Source: Candidatus Heimdallarchaeota archaeon (GTDB lineage: Archaea; Asgardarchaeota; Heimdallarchaeia; JABLTI01). From it: a DNA stretch of 7,801 nucleotides. The stretch covers positions 1 through 7,801 of the forward strand of contig JAGMDP010000207.1 of assembly GCA_023128635.1 (NCBI GenBank), written 5' to 3'. The translations under genes were made by a program, and so were the position numbers. Below are positions 1 to 5,130 of the stretch, piece after piece (positions within the stretch are counted from its first letter, which is position 1; each line of letters opens with the position of its first letter). The notes beneath the pieces are model-generated. The model did no database searches, was not told the DNA's origin, and saw nothing but the letters and a program-made list of their open reading frames with translations.

Positions 1-356
1 GTCTTAAAACTTATGAAAAGAATGCAATAGCTATGCTCAAAGGTATTGATGAAACATTTCCTGCTGGTAGCTACACTAAACCTAACGGTGGATTCTTTGT
101 TTGGTATGAATCTGAGAAGCAATTCAATTCAAAGGAATTCTTAATGAAAAATGGCATTCCAAATGACATTATGTTTGTTCCCGGTGCTGCTTTTTATCCA
201 ATTAAAGGTTGGAGTATTGATGAAAGTGATAATAAACTAGTTGACTCTATTGCTAAAGCTAATACTATGAGATTAGGTTACTCCTACAATAATGATAAGG
301 ACATATATGAAGGCATAACCAAATTAGGAAAACTCCTAACTAAAGAATTATCATAA
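1..356 (+). CDS. PLP-dependent class I/II aminotransferase, C-terminal part (5' end outside window)
   Basis: This is the C-terminal ~117 residues of a fold-type I, pyridoxal-phosphate-dependent aminotransferase. The frame is open from base 3, so the gene starts upstream of the window. The ATG at 33 is an internal Met, because coding continues through it in the family pattern. Recognisable family features in order are the small-domain 'KPNGGFFVWYE' strand, the 'MFVPGAAFYP' segment, and 'NTMRLGYS', whose Arg is the conserved residue that binds the substrate carboxylate. A final 'IYEGITKLGKLL' helix follows. Such enzymes move an amino group between an amino acid and a 2-oxo acid in the cytoplasm. 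The pattern is closest to the LysN/Aro8/MocR-like branch. The substrate cannot be told from this fragment, and the PLP-binding Lys lies outside the window. The stop is TAA at 354-356, and the next gene begins 184 bases on. The family call is firm and the specificity is unknown. Confidence 0.85.
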   Translation, partial: LKTYEKNAIAMLKGIDETFPAGSYTKPNGGFFVWYESEKQFNSKEFLMKNGIPNDIMFVPGAAFYPIKGWSIDESDNKLVDSIAKANTMRLGYSYNNDKDIYEGITKLGKLLTKELS

Positions 357-368
357 TTGCATAGCTAA

Positions 369-420
369 TAGGAATTTTCTAATACTTCAATTAGATAATT
401 TCCTATCTTTCATTTTCTTT
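369..420 (+). terminator. Weak hairpin plus T-rich tract after the aminotransferase
   Basis: Imperfect inverted arms lie at 369-383 and 390-405 (TAGGAATTTTCTAAT and ATTAGATAATTTCCTA). A T-rich run at 406-420 follows them. Archaeal transcription often ends at T-rich tracts, so this is a plausible terminator for the aminotransferase gene. The arms are AT-rich and mismatched, so the T tract is stronger evidence than the hairpin. Confidence 0.4.
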
Positions 421-466
421 TTCTACAAAAGTTACATTAAATAGTGTAGGCTGCTCTAAAATTGAA

Positions 467-473
467 TTATATG
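467..473 (+). promoter_or_regulatory. Possible TATA box for the ATPase subunit I gene
   Basis: TTATATG, preceded by A-rich sequence, resembles an archaeal TATA box. It would place transcription start near 495, giving a leader of about 45 bases. The call rests only on sequence resemblance in an AT-rich gap and is weak. Confidence 0.3.
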
Positions 474-504
474 AATATACACAAGTTTTTTATCTATGTA
501 ATCT

Positions 505-523
505 CGAAGGTCATAAGACTTCG
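505..523 (+). other. Small hairpin in the leader of the ATPase subunit I gene
   Basis: CGAAGGTC (505-512) pairs with GACTTCG (517-523) across an ATAA loop, giving seven base pairs with one bulged G. It lies just before the AGGTG ribosome-binding site at 529-533. It may be a leader structure or may be chance; nothing else supports a function. Confidence 0.3.
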
Positions 524-540
524 GAAACAGGTGTAAAGAA

Positions 541-2622
541 ATGAGTTTAATGCCTGACAGAATGAAAACGGTAAAAGTAGTCGTTCCAAATGATTACTCC
601 AGAAATCTGCTGCGATTCATATCCTCATATAAGGATATTGATATTATAGATGTCCAGAAAAAACCTTTTGATATCACCACATTCGATAATGGACAAAAAA
701 TAAAAGACTTATCTGACGATTTTGATAAGGTTATAGAAGAATTCAAAATCGAATACAAAGTTGGCAAACCTAAGAAAATTACAATTCATGATGAAGAATT
801 AGGTGTTGTTCTTAAGGAAGCAGAAAAGATTTCAAAGGATATTATACTAAAATTAAAACAATTAAATGATCGATTAAATCTTGCGGAACAAGAGCTTGAG
901 AAAAATAAATCAGTGATTCAAATTGCTCAAAACTTAATACCATTTGGATTCAGTTTTGAAGACCTTGATGATGAGCGCCCATATTTTACAGTTATGGTTG
1001 GTAAGATTGATACAAAACGTGTTCCTCGCTTTAAGTGGAATCTTGATGCAATCACTGATAGTAATTATGTTCTTAAAGAATCTAAAATACAAGATAAGCA
1101 GTCCTTTATAGCAATCGGTTTCTTAGAACGTTATCAAGATGATATTAACCGATTATTAATTGCTTATGATTTTGAGAAAATGTCTATTCCTGAACGAATT
1201 TCAGGTGATCCAGATAAAGTTGTTGCTAAAAGTAAAGCTACAATTAAAAAATTAGAAAAAACAATTATCGAATTTAAGGAAGAAGCAAACCAGATAATCA
1301 AAGAAAATAGTCATTTGATTCTTGGTTATGGTGAGCAATTAGACATTGAAGAAGAATATCTCAAAATTTCCAATATTATGAGATGCACCAAACAAACTAC
1401 TACTTTCTGGGCTTGGATACCTGACAAAAAAAAGAAGAAATTCGAAAAAGGCGTTGCATTAGCAACTGATGATGCTGCGATTGTAGAAATTTCCGAGCCT
1501 GTTTTTGAAGAATCTGAATATCCAACTAAAACTTCCGTTCCAAAATTTATGCGAGTTTATGATGGTCTTGTAAATGCTTACGGAACACCTGGCTATAATG
1601 AATTCAATTCTGCTATTATTCTGCAAATATTCTTCCCGATTACTTTTGGCATTATGTTTGCAGATGTTGGGCATGGATTTTTATTCATGCTTATAGGTTT
1701 CTATGGTTTATCTCTTAGAAATAAGAAACTGGATCTCTCTGGTTTTGGTGGTGAAATTAAGAATTATTTCAAGAATGGCTCGATGCTGATTATAGTATCT
1801 GGTTTATGCGCTATGGTCTTTGGTGTTTTGTATGGTTCGTATTTTGGAGTAACACATCACGCAGCTTCATTTGTTCCAGAACCAATTTGGTTTAGTCCAG
1901 AAGGTCATGATCTTTATAATGGAGCTTCATCAGTTATTTTAATGCTTGAACTTTCCTTGGTTATTGGAATGGCTCACATGACTATAGGTTATGTTTTAAG
2001 ATTCATAAGAAATATACGTGAAAAACATTTCACTGAAGCAATTCTCGTTACCGTGATGTGGACCATTTTCCACTGGACGTTATTCATATTAGTGTTCACT
2101 TTCGGAACTAATTTTATGACTTGGTTCAGCGCTGATCTGAGTGGAACATTCGATCTGGCACTATTTTCAATCAATGGCTTAGCAATACAATTCTTCACTA
2201 TTAATGGAGCATTATGGTTATTCTTATTCGGAATGGTTGTACCAGTAGTGGTAATGTCTGGATATCTTTTGATAGCACATAAGCTAGATGGATTGGCTGA
2301 ACTCCTTGAGATATTGCTCTCTACTTTGTCCAATACTGTTAGCTATGCACGAATCTTTGCTATGAATGCCGTTCATGGAGCGTTATCACATATCTTTACT
2401 CTCCAGGACTTCACACCCGGTGATAGTATGGGAGTTGTAAATTATATTGGCGTAGCAATAGGTTCGTTAGTAATATTAGCTATAGAAGGATTATTCTCAT
2501 TTATCCAAACACTCAGGCTTCAATGGGTAGAATACTTCTCAAAAGTAGGTTATCAAGGTCAAGGATTCAAATTCCAACCAATAGCCATCGAACGAAGATA
2601 TACTCAAATAATAAGAAAATAA
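541..2622 (+). CDS. atpI: A/V-type ATP synthase subunit I (a subunit)
   Basis: This is the membrane stator subunit of the archaeal A-type (V-like) ATP synthase. It forms the ion half-channels against the rotor ring and anchors the peripheral stalks. Its 693 residues are a normal length. Residues 1 to about 350 are a soluble arm with two coiled-coil stretches (about 85-130 and 223-265). The rest has seven or eight hydrophobic helices. The conserved 'GIMFADVGHG' motif is at 370-379. The essential Arg of the penultimate helix is R604 in 'SYARIFAMNAVH', and the last helix has E649 and R659 in 'LRLQWVEYFSK'. AGGTG at 529-533, seven bases before the ATG at 541, supports this start; Met4 is an alternative. 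H612 sits eight residues after R604, as in the eukaryotic a subunit. No other ATPase subunit gene flanks it, unlike the usual operon, and probable terminators stand on both sides. The identification is very secure. Confidence 0.95.
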   Translation: MSLMPDRMKTVKVVVPNDYSRNLLRFISSYKDIDIIDVQKKPFDITTFDNGQKIKDLSDDFDKVIEEFKIEYKVGKPKKITIHDEELGVVLKEAEKISKDIILKLKQLNDRLNLAEQELEKNKSVIQIAQNLIPFGFSFEDLDDERPYFTVMVGKIDTKRVPRFKWNLDAITDSNYVLKESKIQDKQSFIAIGFLERYQDDINRLLIAYDFEKMSIPERISGDPDKVVAKSKATIKKLEKTIIEFKEEANQIIKENSHLILGYGEQLDIEEEYLKISNIMRCTKQTTTFWAWIPDKKKKKFEKGVALATDDAAIVEISEPVFEESEYPTKTSVPKFMRVYDGLVNAYGTPGYNEFNSAIILQIFFPITFGIMFADVGHGFLFMLIGFYGLSLRNKKLDLSGFGGEIKNYFKNGSMLIIVSGLCAMVFGVLYGSYFGVTHHAASFVPEPIWFSPEGHDLYNGASSVILMLELSLVIGMAHMTIGYVLRFIRNIREKHFTEAILVTVMWTIFHWTLFILVFTFGTNFMTWFSADLSGTFDLALFSINGLAIQFFTINGALWLFLFGMVVPVVVMSGYLLIAHKLDGLAELLEILLSTLSNTVSYARIFAMNAVHGALSHIFTLQDFTPGDSMGVVNYIGVAIGSLVILAIEGLFSFIQTLRLQWVEYFSKVGYQGQGFKFQPIAIERRYTQIIRK

Positions 2623-2631
2623 AAATAAAAA

Positions 2632-2670
2632 AAACAATCTGTATTAGCAGATTGTTTCACCTTCCTTTTT
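2632..2670 (+). terminator. Convergent, probably bidirectional hairpin terminator
   Basis: AAACAATCTG (2632-2641) and CAGATTGTTT (2648-2657) form a perfect 10-base-pair stem with a six-base loop. It starts nine bases after the ATPase stop. On the plus strand it is followed by a pyrimidine-rich, T-rich run (2658-2674). On the minus strand it is followed by a long T run, the complement of the A-rich 2618-2634. It can therefore serve both the plus-strand ATPase gene and the converging minus-strand zinc-finger gene. The stem overlaps the A/T runs, as in an intrinsic terminator. Confidence 0.7.
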
Positions 2671-2672
2671 CT

Positions 2673-2707
2673 CTCAAAGCTAAATAACTAACAGAATATG
2701 CTTTGAG
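2673..2707. repeat. Perfect 8-base inverted repeat in the convergent gap
   Basis: CTCAAAGC (2673-2680) and GCTTTGAG (2700-2707) are exact inverted copies separated by 19 bases. No T-rich tract follows on either strand, so it is not an obvious terminator. It could be an accessory hairpin at the 3' end of the zinc-finger transcript, or chance. Confidence 0.45.
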
Positions 2708-2760
2708 CAGTTGATGAAGAAATAAGAGGGAGATTTTACTTTTTATAAATAACGATTGAG

Positions 2761-3057
2761 TTAAAATGAAAATTCGAATTCTTCTTTTTCTGGTTCTGGC
2801 TTAACTCTTCTTTTAGCATCTGCAATGATTTCTGGATGTTGATCTTTCACATGAGCTCGCCAATTTTTCACCCATAATCCACAGTAGCAACACATATACT
2901 TCTCTTCTTTCTCCCCTCTTTTCTCAATATATTTCATATATTTAGGATGTCTTCGCATCATATGGTCTTCTTCATCTTCAATTATGCTTTGGCATATTTT
3001 GCAGATTTTTAGTCCATCCTTTCTTCTCACTATAAATTCATTTAGATTTCTGGCCAT
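2761..3057 (-). CDS. Small protein with two tandem short C2H2-type zinc fingers
   Basis: This 98-residue protein has two metal-binding units of identical geometry. They are C19-x2-C22-x9-H32-x4-H37-P and C56-x2-C59-x9-H69-x4-H74-P. Every ligand of the second unit lies exactly 37 residues after its partner in the first, which indicates internal duplication. The Cys-to-His gap of nine is shorter than the twelve of classical C2H2 fingers. An extra Cys57 lies beside Cys56. The surrounding residues are rich in Lys, Arg and Glu, and the C terminus is acidic ('EPEKEEFEFSF'). No signal peptide or membrane segment is seen. Nucleic-acid binding is the likely role, inferred only from the fingers. The target is unknown and no named family is recognised. 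The gene has its own TATA box and converges on the ATPase gene. The ATG at 3055-3057 is the only Met before the first finger, and no good ribosome-binding site precedes it apart from a G6 run six bases away. Confidence 0.8.
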   Translation of the reverse strand: MARNLNEFIVRRKDGLKICKICQSIIEDEEDHMMRRHPKYMKYIEKRGEKEEKYMCCYCGLWVKNWRAHVKDQHPEIIADAKRRVKPEPEKEEFEFSF

Positions 3058-3059
3058 TG

Positions 3060-3075
3060 TAAGCCCCCCGGCTTA
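3060..3075. promoter_or_regulatory. Perfect inverted repeat between TATA box and start of the zinc-finger gene
   Basis: TAAGCC and GGCTTA flank a CCCC spacer, a perfect 6-base inverted repeat that overlaps the edge of the TATA box (3074-3081) and ends three bases before the ATG. Its position suits an operator that would block transcription-factor binding, possibly for autoregulation by the encoded zinc-finger protein. The repeat is seen directly; its role is inference. On the minus strand the spacer forms a G6 run that might act as a weak ribosome-binding site. Confidence 0.4.
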
Positions 3076-3081
3076 TATAAA
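3074..3081 (-). promoter_or_regulatory. TATA box of the zinc-finger gene
   Basis: Read on the minus strand this is TTTATATA, a good archaeal TATA box, with its centre about 20 bases before the ATG. The usual spacing would put transcription start at or very near the start codon. The message would then be leaderless or nearly so, in line with the lack of a clear Shine-Dalgarno sequence. Confidence 0.55.
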
Positions 3082-3193
3082 ATGCTTAGCAGGCATTCCA
3101 TTCTTTAGTCGTTTTCACGCTAATTATCTATTACATGAAAAAATATTATATGAACATTCCTCTTTAAAAAGGAGTTTTTGAGGTTATTTTAAC

Positions 3194-3281
3194 GTTAGAA
3201 AGTAAGTTTTTATTCTCTTCTAGATAATCCATCTCAAGTGTCAATTTTCACTAAAATCCATTTTATTTTTTGTTAGAAAGT
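3194..3281 (+). repeat. Direct repeat GTTAGAAAGT, two copies
   Basis: Exact 10-base copies lie at 3194-3203 and 3272-3281, 78 bases apart start to start. Each is followed within about 4-9 bases by a TTTTTA run. The second copy lies 9 bases before the TATA-like element of the ribosomal operon. They may be regulator sites or a duplicated promoter element; no known motif is recognised. Confidence 0.45.
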
Positions 3282-3290
3282 GACAGAAGA

Positions 3291-3298
3291 TTTTTAAA
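3291..3298 (+). promoter_or_regulatory. Probable TATA box of the L22-L5 operon
   Basis: TTTTTAAA resembles an archaeal TATA box and is preceded by purine-rich sequence (AGAAGA) that could serve as a BRE. Usual spacing puts the start of transcription at about 3317-3323, close to where the structured block begins. That agreement supports the call. Another TATA-like site (AATATATT, 3501-3508) lies close to the L22 start and could give a very short or leaderless message instead. Confidence 0.45.
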
Positions 3299-3312
3299 GT
3301 GATTATTCAGAT

Positions 3313-3431
3313 TCTGTTCCACTGCATCGCTGAACTTCTCTAAGCGTTTGCATAATTGGGCTCCGACCTTGCACGAAGGTGCAGAAGGGGAGTCATGCCT
3401 CTTGGAGGTTCCAGGAATAGACATTCTCTGG
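3313..3431 (+). promoter_or_regulatory. Structured RNA leader of the ribosomal-protein operon (candidate regulatory RNA)
   Basis: The block folds by hand into a closing helix, TCTGTTCC (3313-3320) with GGAATAGA (3414-3421), eight pairs including one G-U. It encloses three hairpins. The first is TGCA/TGCA plus CGCT/AGCG (3323-3352). The second is a long arm at 3359-3394 with 6, 4 and 4 base pairs separated by 2-base bulges and capped by GAAG. The third is CCTC/GAGG (3398-3408). The 3' half of the closing helix can instead form a local hairpin, 3411-3418 with 3423-3431 (CCAG/CTGG and GAAT/ATTC, one bulged T). The two states exclude each other. The block is markedly more GC-rich than the sequence around it. 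It matches no RNA family I recognise. It is either a leader that controls the operon or a separate small RNA. Confidence 0.45.
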
Positions 3432-3451
3432 ATTAAAAATCAATTAAAAGC

Positions 3452-3490
3452 TTGGGATGAAACCCAAAAAAATAGTCGTCTTTACGATTA
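3452..3490 (+). other. Two small hairpins just upstream of the L22 ribosome-binding site
   Basis: TTGGG (3452-3456) pairs with CCCAA (3463-3467). TAGTCGT (3473-3479) pairs with ACGATTA (3484-3490), seven pairs including one G-U, across a CTTT loop. They extend the run of hairpins in the leader almost to the L22 start. Each alone is weak evidence. Confidence 0.35.
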
Positions 3491-3514
3491 AGAGAAAGAA
3501 AATATATTGACATT

Positions 3515-3518
3515 GAGG
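3515..3518 (+). promoter_or_regulatory. Ribosome-binding site that decides the L22 start
   Basis: GAGG lies only two bases before the ATG at 3521 but eight bases before the in-frame ATG at 3527. Normal archaeal spacing favours 3527. Confidence 0.6.
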
Positions 3519-3526
3519 AAATGCAT

Positions 3527-3988
3527 ATGCCCCAATATGGATATTCGATTTTCGGCTTAGATCCGGATCGTACTGCCATTTCAAGTGCACGAGAAATTGA
3601 CGTTAGTCCGAAAGCTGCTAGAGAAATTTGTAACACAATCAAAGGTATGTTCCTTGATAAAGCAAAGGAGTATCTTGAAGACGTAATAGTGATGAAAGCT
3701 GCTGTGCCTTACAAACGTCACAAGAAACATGTTGCTCATCGAAAAGAACTTTCCAAATGGCCTGCTGGGCGTTACCCAATTAAGGCTGCAAAGAAGATTC
3801 TTGAAGTATTAGAAAATGCTGAGAACAATGCTGAATTCAAGGGTTTGGATGTCGAAAGAATGAAGATTATTCACGCTGCTTCCTACAAAGGAATGATCAT
3901 AAAGCGTTTTATTCCTAGAGCCCAAGGATCATCATCCCCACGGTTCAACTATCTCTCACATGTTGAAATAGCTATTGAAGAGGTCTAG
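3527..3988 (+). CDS. rpl22: Ribosomal protein L22 (uL22), archaeal
   Basis: This large-subunit protein contacts many domains of 23S rRNA and lines the peptide exit tunnel. The protein has 153 residues, normal for archaeal L22. The family pattern is continuous: 'DVSPKAAREICNTIKGM', then 'AKEYLEDVI', the basic 'PYKRHKKHVAHRK' loop, 'AGRYPIKAAKKIL', 'NAENNAEFKGLD', and the tunnel hairpin 'KRFIPRAQGSSSPR'. The ATG at 3527 is chosen over 3521 because of ribosome-binding-site spacing and the usual short N terminus. It is the first gene of the operon here, whereas S19 normally precedes it. It is followed by S3 after three bases, and the S3 ribosome-binding site is inside its last codons. It is probably controlled by the structured leader. 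Confidence 0.95.
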   Translation: MPQYGYSIFGLDPDRTAISSAREIDVSPKAAREICNTIKGMFLDKAKEYLEDVIVMKAAVPYKRHKKHVAHRKELSKWPAGRYPIKAAKKILEVLENAENNAEFKGLDVERMKIIHAASYKGMIIKRFIPRAQGSSSPRFNYLSHVEIAIEEV

Positions 3989-3991
3989 ATC

Positions 3992-5116
3992 ATGTCTGCA
4001 ACTAATCATTTCATAAAGAAAGGAGTTCGTCAAGCAAGGATTGATGAATTCTTAGCAAAGGAACTCGCACGAGCTGGATACGGTGGTGTTGATATAGCAA
4101 AAACACCTCTCGGTGAAAGACTTACCATATATGCTTCGAGACCAGGGATAGTTATAGGTCGAAGAGGAAAAAACATCAGAAGTATTACTGATGAATTAGT
4201 AAATAATTATGGGTTTGAGAATCCCCAAATTGAAGTAAAAGAAGTTATTAATCCCGATACAAACGCTCAAGTAATGGCATTCTCACTTGTTTCTGCCATT
4301 GAACGAGGTGTTCATCGTAGACGTGCAGCCTATTCCGCTCTCCGCAGAATTGTAAACGCAGGAGCAAAAGGCTGTGAAATAATCATAGCTGGTAAATTAA
4401 CCAGTAAACGTTCTCGTCATGAAGCTTATAGAATGGGTCTTTTAGCTAAGAGCGGTGAAATTGGTTCTGTACTTGTCAAGAGAGCTAATGCCACAGCCGT
4501 TATGAAACTTGGAACTATTGGCGTTACTGTAAGTATTATGAGAGGTGATATTCCTTTACCAGATGAAATCAGCATTCTTTCTGTTCGCTTAGATGAAGAA
4601 ACACATGAATTTGTTCCTGATGGTGAGGAAATCAAACCTGATAAACCAGTAACCGAGAAAGAAGAAGTTCCTAAGAAGGAAGAAAAGCCTGCTAAGAAAG
4701 AGGAGAAACCTAAAGCGAAAGAAAAAGTCCCAGCTACCAAAAAGAAGACAGATCTTGATATCAAAGTTGAAGAGCTGTCTGATCTCATCGAAAAAACTCC
4801 CGGTGAAGAAAAGAAAGGAAAGAAACCTGCTGCAAAGAAACCAACTCCTACTAAAAAGGAACCTGCAGCGAAAGCAAAGACAACCAAACCAAAAACCACT
4901 GTAAAGAAACCAACCAAGAAAGAAGTAGAAAAAGCAAAACCAAAAGCTAAATCTACTAAGAAGGAAACCAAACCTAAAACTACTGCAAAGAAAACTACCT
5001 CAGATAAGAAATCAAAAACAACCACTAAGAAAACTACCACAAAGAAAACAGACACTAAGAAAGACACAAAGTCCTCCAAATCTAATAAAGATGAGAAGAA
5101 GAAAAAGAAAAAATAG
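3992..5116 (+). CDS. rps3: Ribosomal protein S3 (uS3) with a long Lys-rich C-terminal tail
   Basis: This small-subunit head protein lies at the mRNA entry channel. Residues 15-90 are a type II KH domain with its GxxG loop as G56-R-R-G59 in 'VIGRRGKNIRSI'. Residues about 90-195 are the S3 C-terminal domain ('RRRAAYSALRRIVNAGAKG', 'KLTSKRSRHEAYRMG'). The archaeal core would end near residue 205-215. The protein instead continues to 374 as a low-complexity tail of Lys, Thr, Pro, Ala and Glu, ending in six Lys. The one non-repetitive island in the tail is 'TDLDIKVEELSDLIEK' (253-268), which could form an amphipathic helix. GAGGT at 3980-3984, seven bases before the ATG, supports the start and lies within L22. 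The core identification is secure. The tail is unusual in length and makeup, its role is unknown, and rRNA binding is a natural guess from its charge. Confidence 0.95.
   Translation: MSATNHFIKKGVRQARIDEFLAKELARAGYGGVDIAKTPLGERLTIYASRPGIVIGRRGKNIRSITDELVNNYGFENPQIEVKEVINPDTNAQVMAFSLVSAIERGVHRRRAAYSALRRIVNAGAKGCEIIIAGKLTSKRSRHEAYRMGLLAKSGEIGSVLVKRANATAVMKLGTIGVTVSIMRGDIPLPDEISILSVRLDEETHEFVPDGEEIKPDKPVTEKEEVPKKEEKPAKKEEKPKAKEKVPATKKKTDLDIKVEELSDLIEKTPGEEKKGKKPAAKKPTPTKKEPAAKAKTTKPKTTVKKPTKKEVEKAKPKAKSTKKETKPKTTAKKTTSDKKSKTTTKKTTTKKTDTKKDTKSSKSNKDEKKKKKK
4637..5113 (+). repeat. Low-complexity Lys/Thr/Pro-rich coding tract of S3
   Basis: Codons 216-374 of S3 are built mostly from AAG/AAA, ACT/ACC, CCA/CCT and GAA/GAG, which makes a long purine-rich stretch on the plus strand. 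Degenerate short units such as KKEEKP, KAKPK and KKTTTKK recur without an exact period. It is histone-H1-like in composition. The stretch also creates long, meaningless Phe/Val-rich reading frames on the minus strand. Confidence 0.8.
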
Positions 5117-5130
5117 GAGCAGCTTGACAA

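Larger units (their letters stand above)
3058..3526. other. 469-base divergent intergenic region without a protein gene
   Basis: This gap separates the minus-strand zinc-finger gene from the plus-strand ribosomal operon. From left to right it holds the zinc-finger promoter and inverted repeat (3060-3081), a bulged AT hairpin (3159-3183), and two copies of GTTAGAAAGT (3194-3203, 3272-3281). A TATA-like TTTTTAAA follows at 3291-3298. Next come a GC-richer structured block (about 3313-3431; 42 G/C in the 80 bases 3351-3430) and two small hairpins (3452-3467, 3473-3490). No ORF here resembles a protein, and no tRNA or 5S rRNA pattern could be fitted. The ancestral S19 gene expected upstream of L22 is absent. 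Confidence 0.7.

Noticed and set aside
33..356. ATG at 33 as the true start of a small protein
   Set aside because: The frame is open and family-like from base 3, and what follows is the C-terminal domain of an aminotransferase, so the Met is internal.
1459..2333. Minus-strand frames of 71 and 114 residues inside the ATPase gene
   Set aside because: They lie wholly within a strongly conserved gene on the other strand and show no family features.
3299..3333. C/D box small RNA using GTGATTA (3299-3305) and CTGA (3330-3333)
   Set aside because: The C box is imperfect, no terminal stem joins the boxes, and no internal D'/C' pair is seen.
3313..3431. Structured block as a tRNA, 5S rRNA, SRP RNA or known riboswitch
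   Set aside because: No 7-base-pair acceptor with D, anticodon and T arms can be fitted, the 5S and SRP signature sequences are absent, and none of the conserved riboswitch cores that I know is present.
3395..3436. Thirteen-codon leader ORF starting at ATG 3395 behind GGGGAG
   Set aside because: The ribosome-binding-like sequence is only two bases away, is buried in the long stem, and the peptide has no recognisable regulatory codons. It is not excluded, but support is too thin to call.
3058..3526. Remnant of the S19 gene upstream of L22
   Set aside because: No frame in the gap shows S19 residues.
4426..5130. 234-residue minus-strand frame opposite the S3 tail, rich in Phe, Val and Ser
   Set aside because: It is the mirror of Lys- and Thr-rich codons (AAG/AAA read as CTT/TTT), so it is a compositional shadow with no family pattern or start signal.
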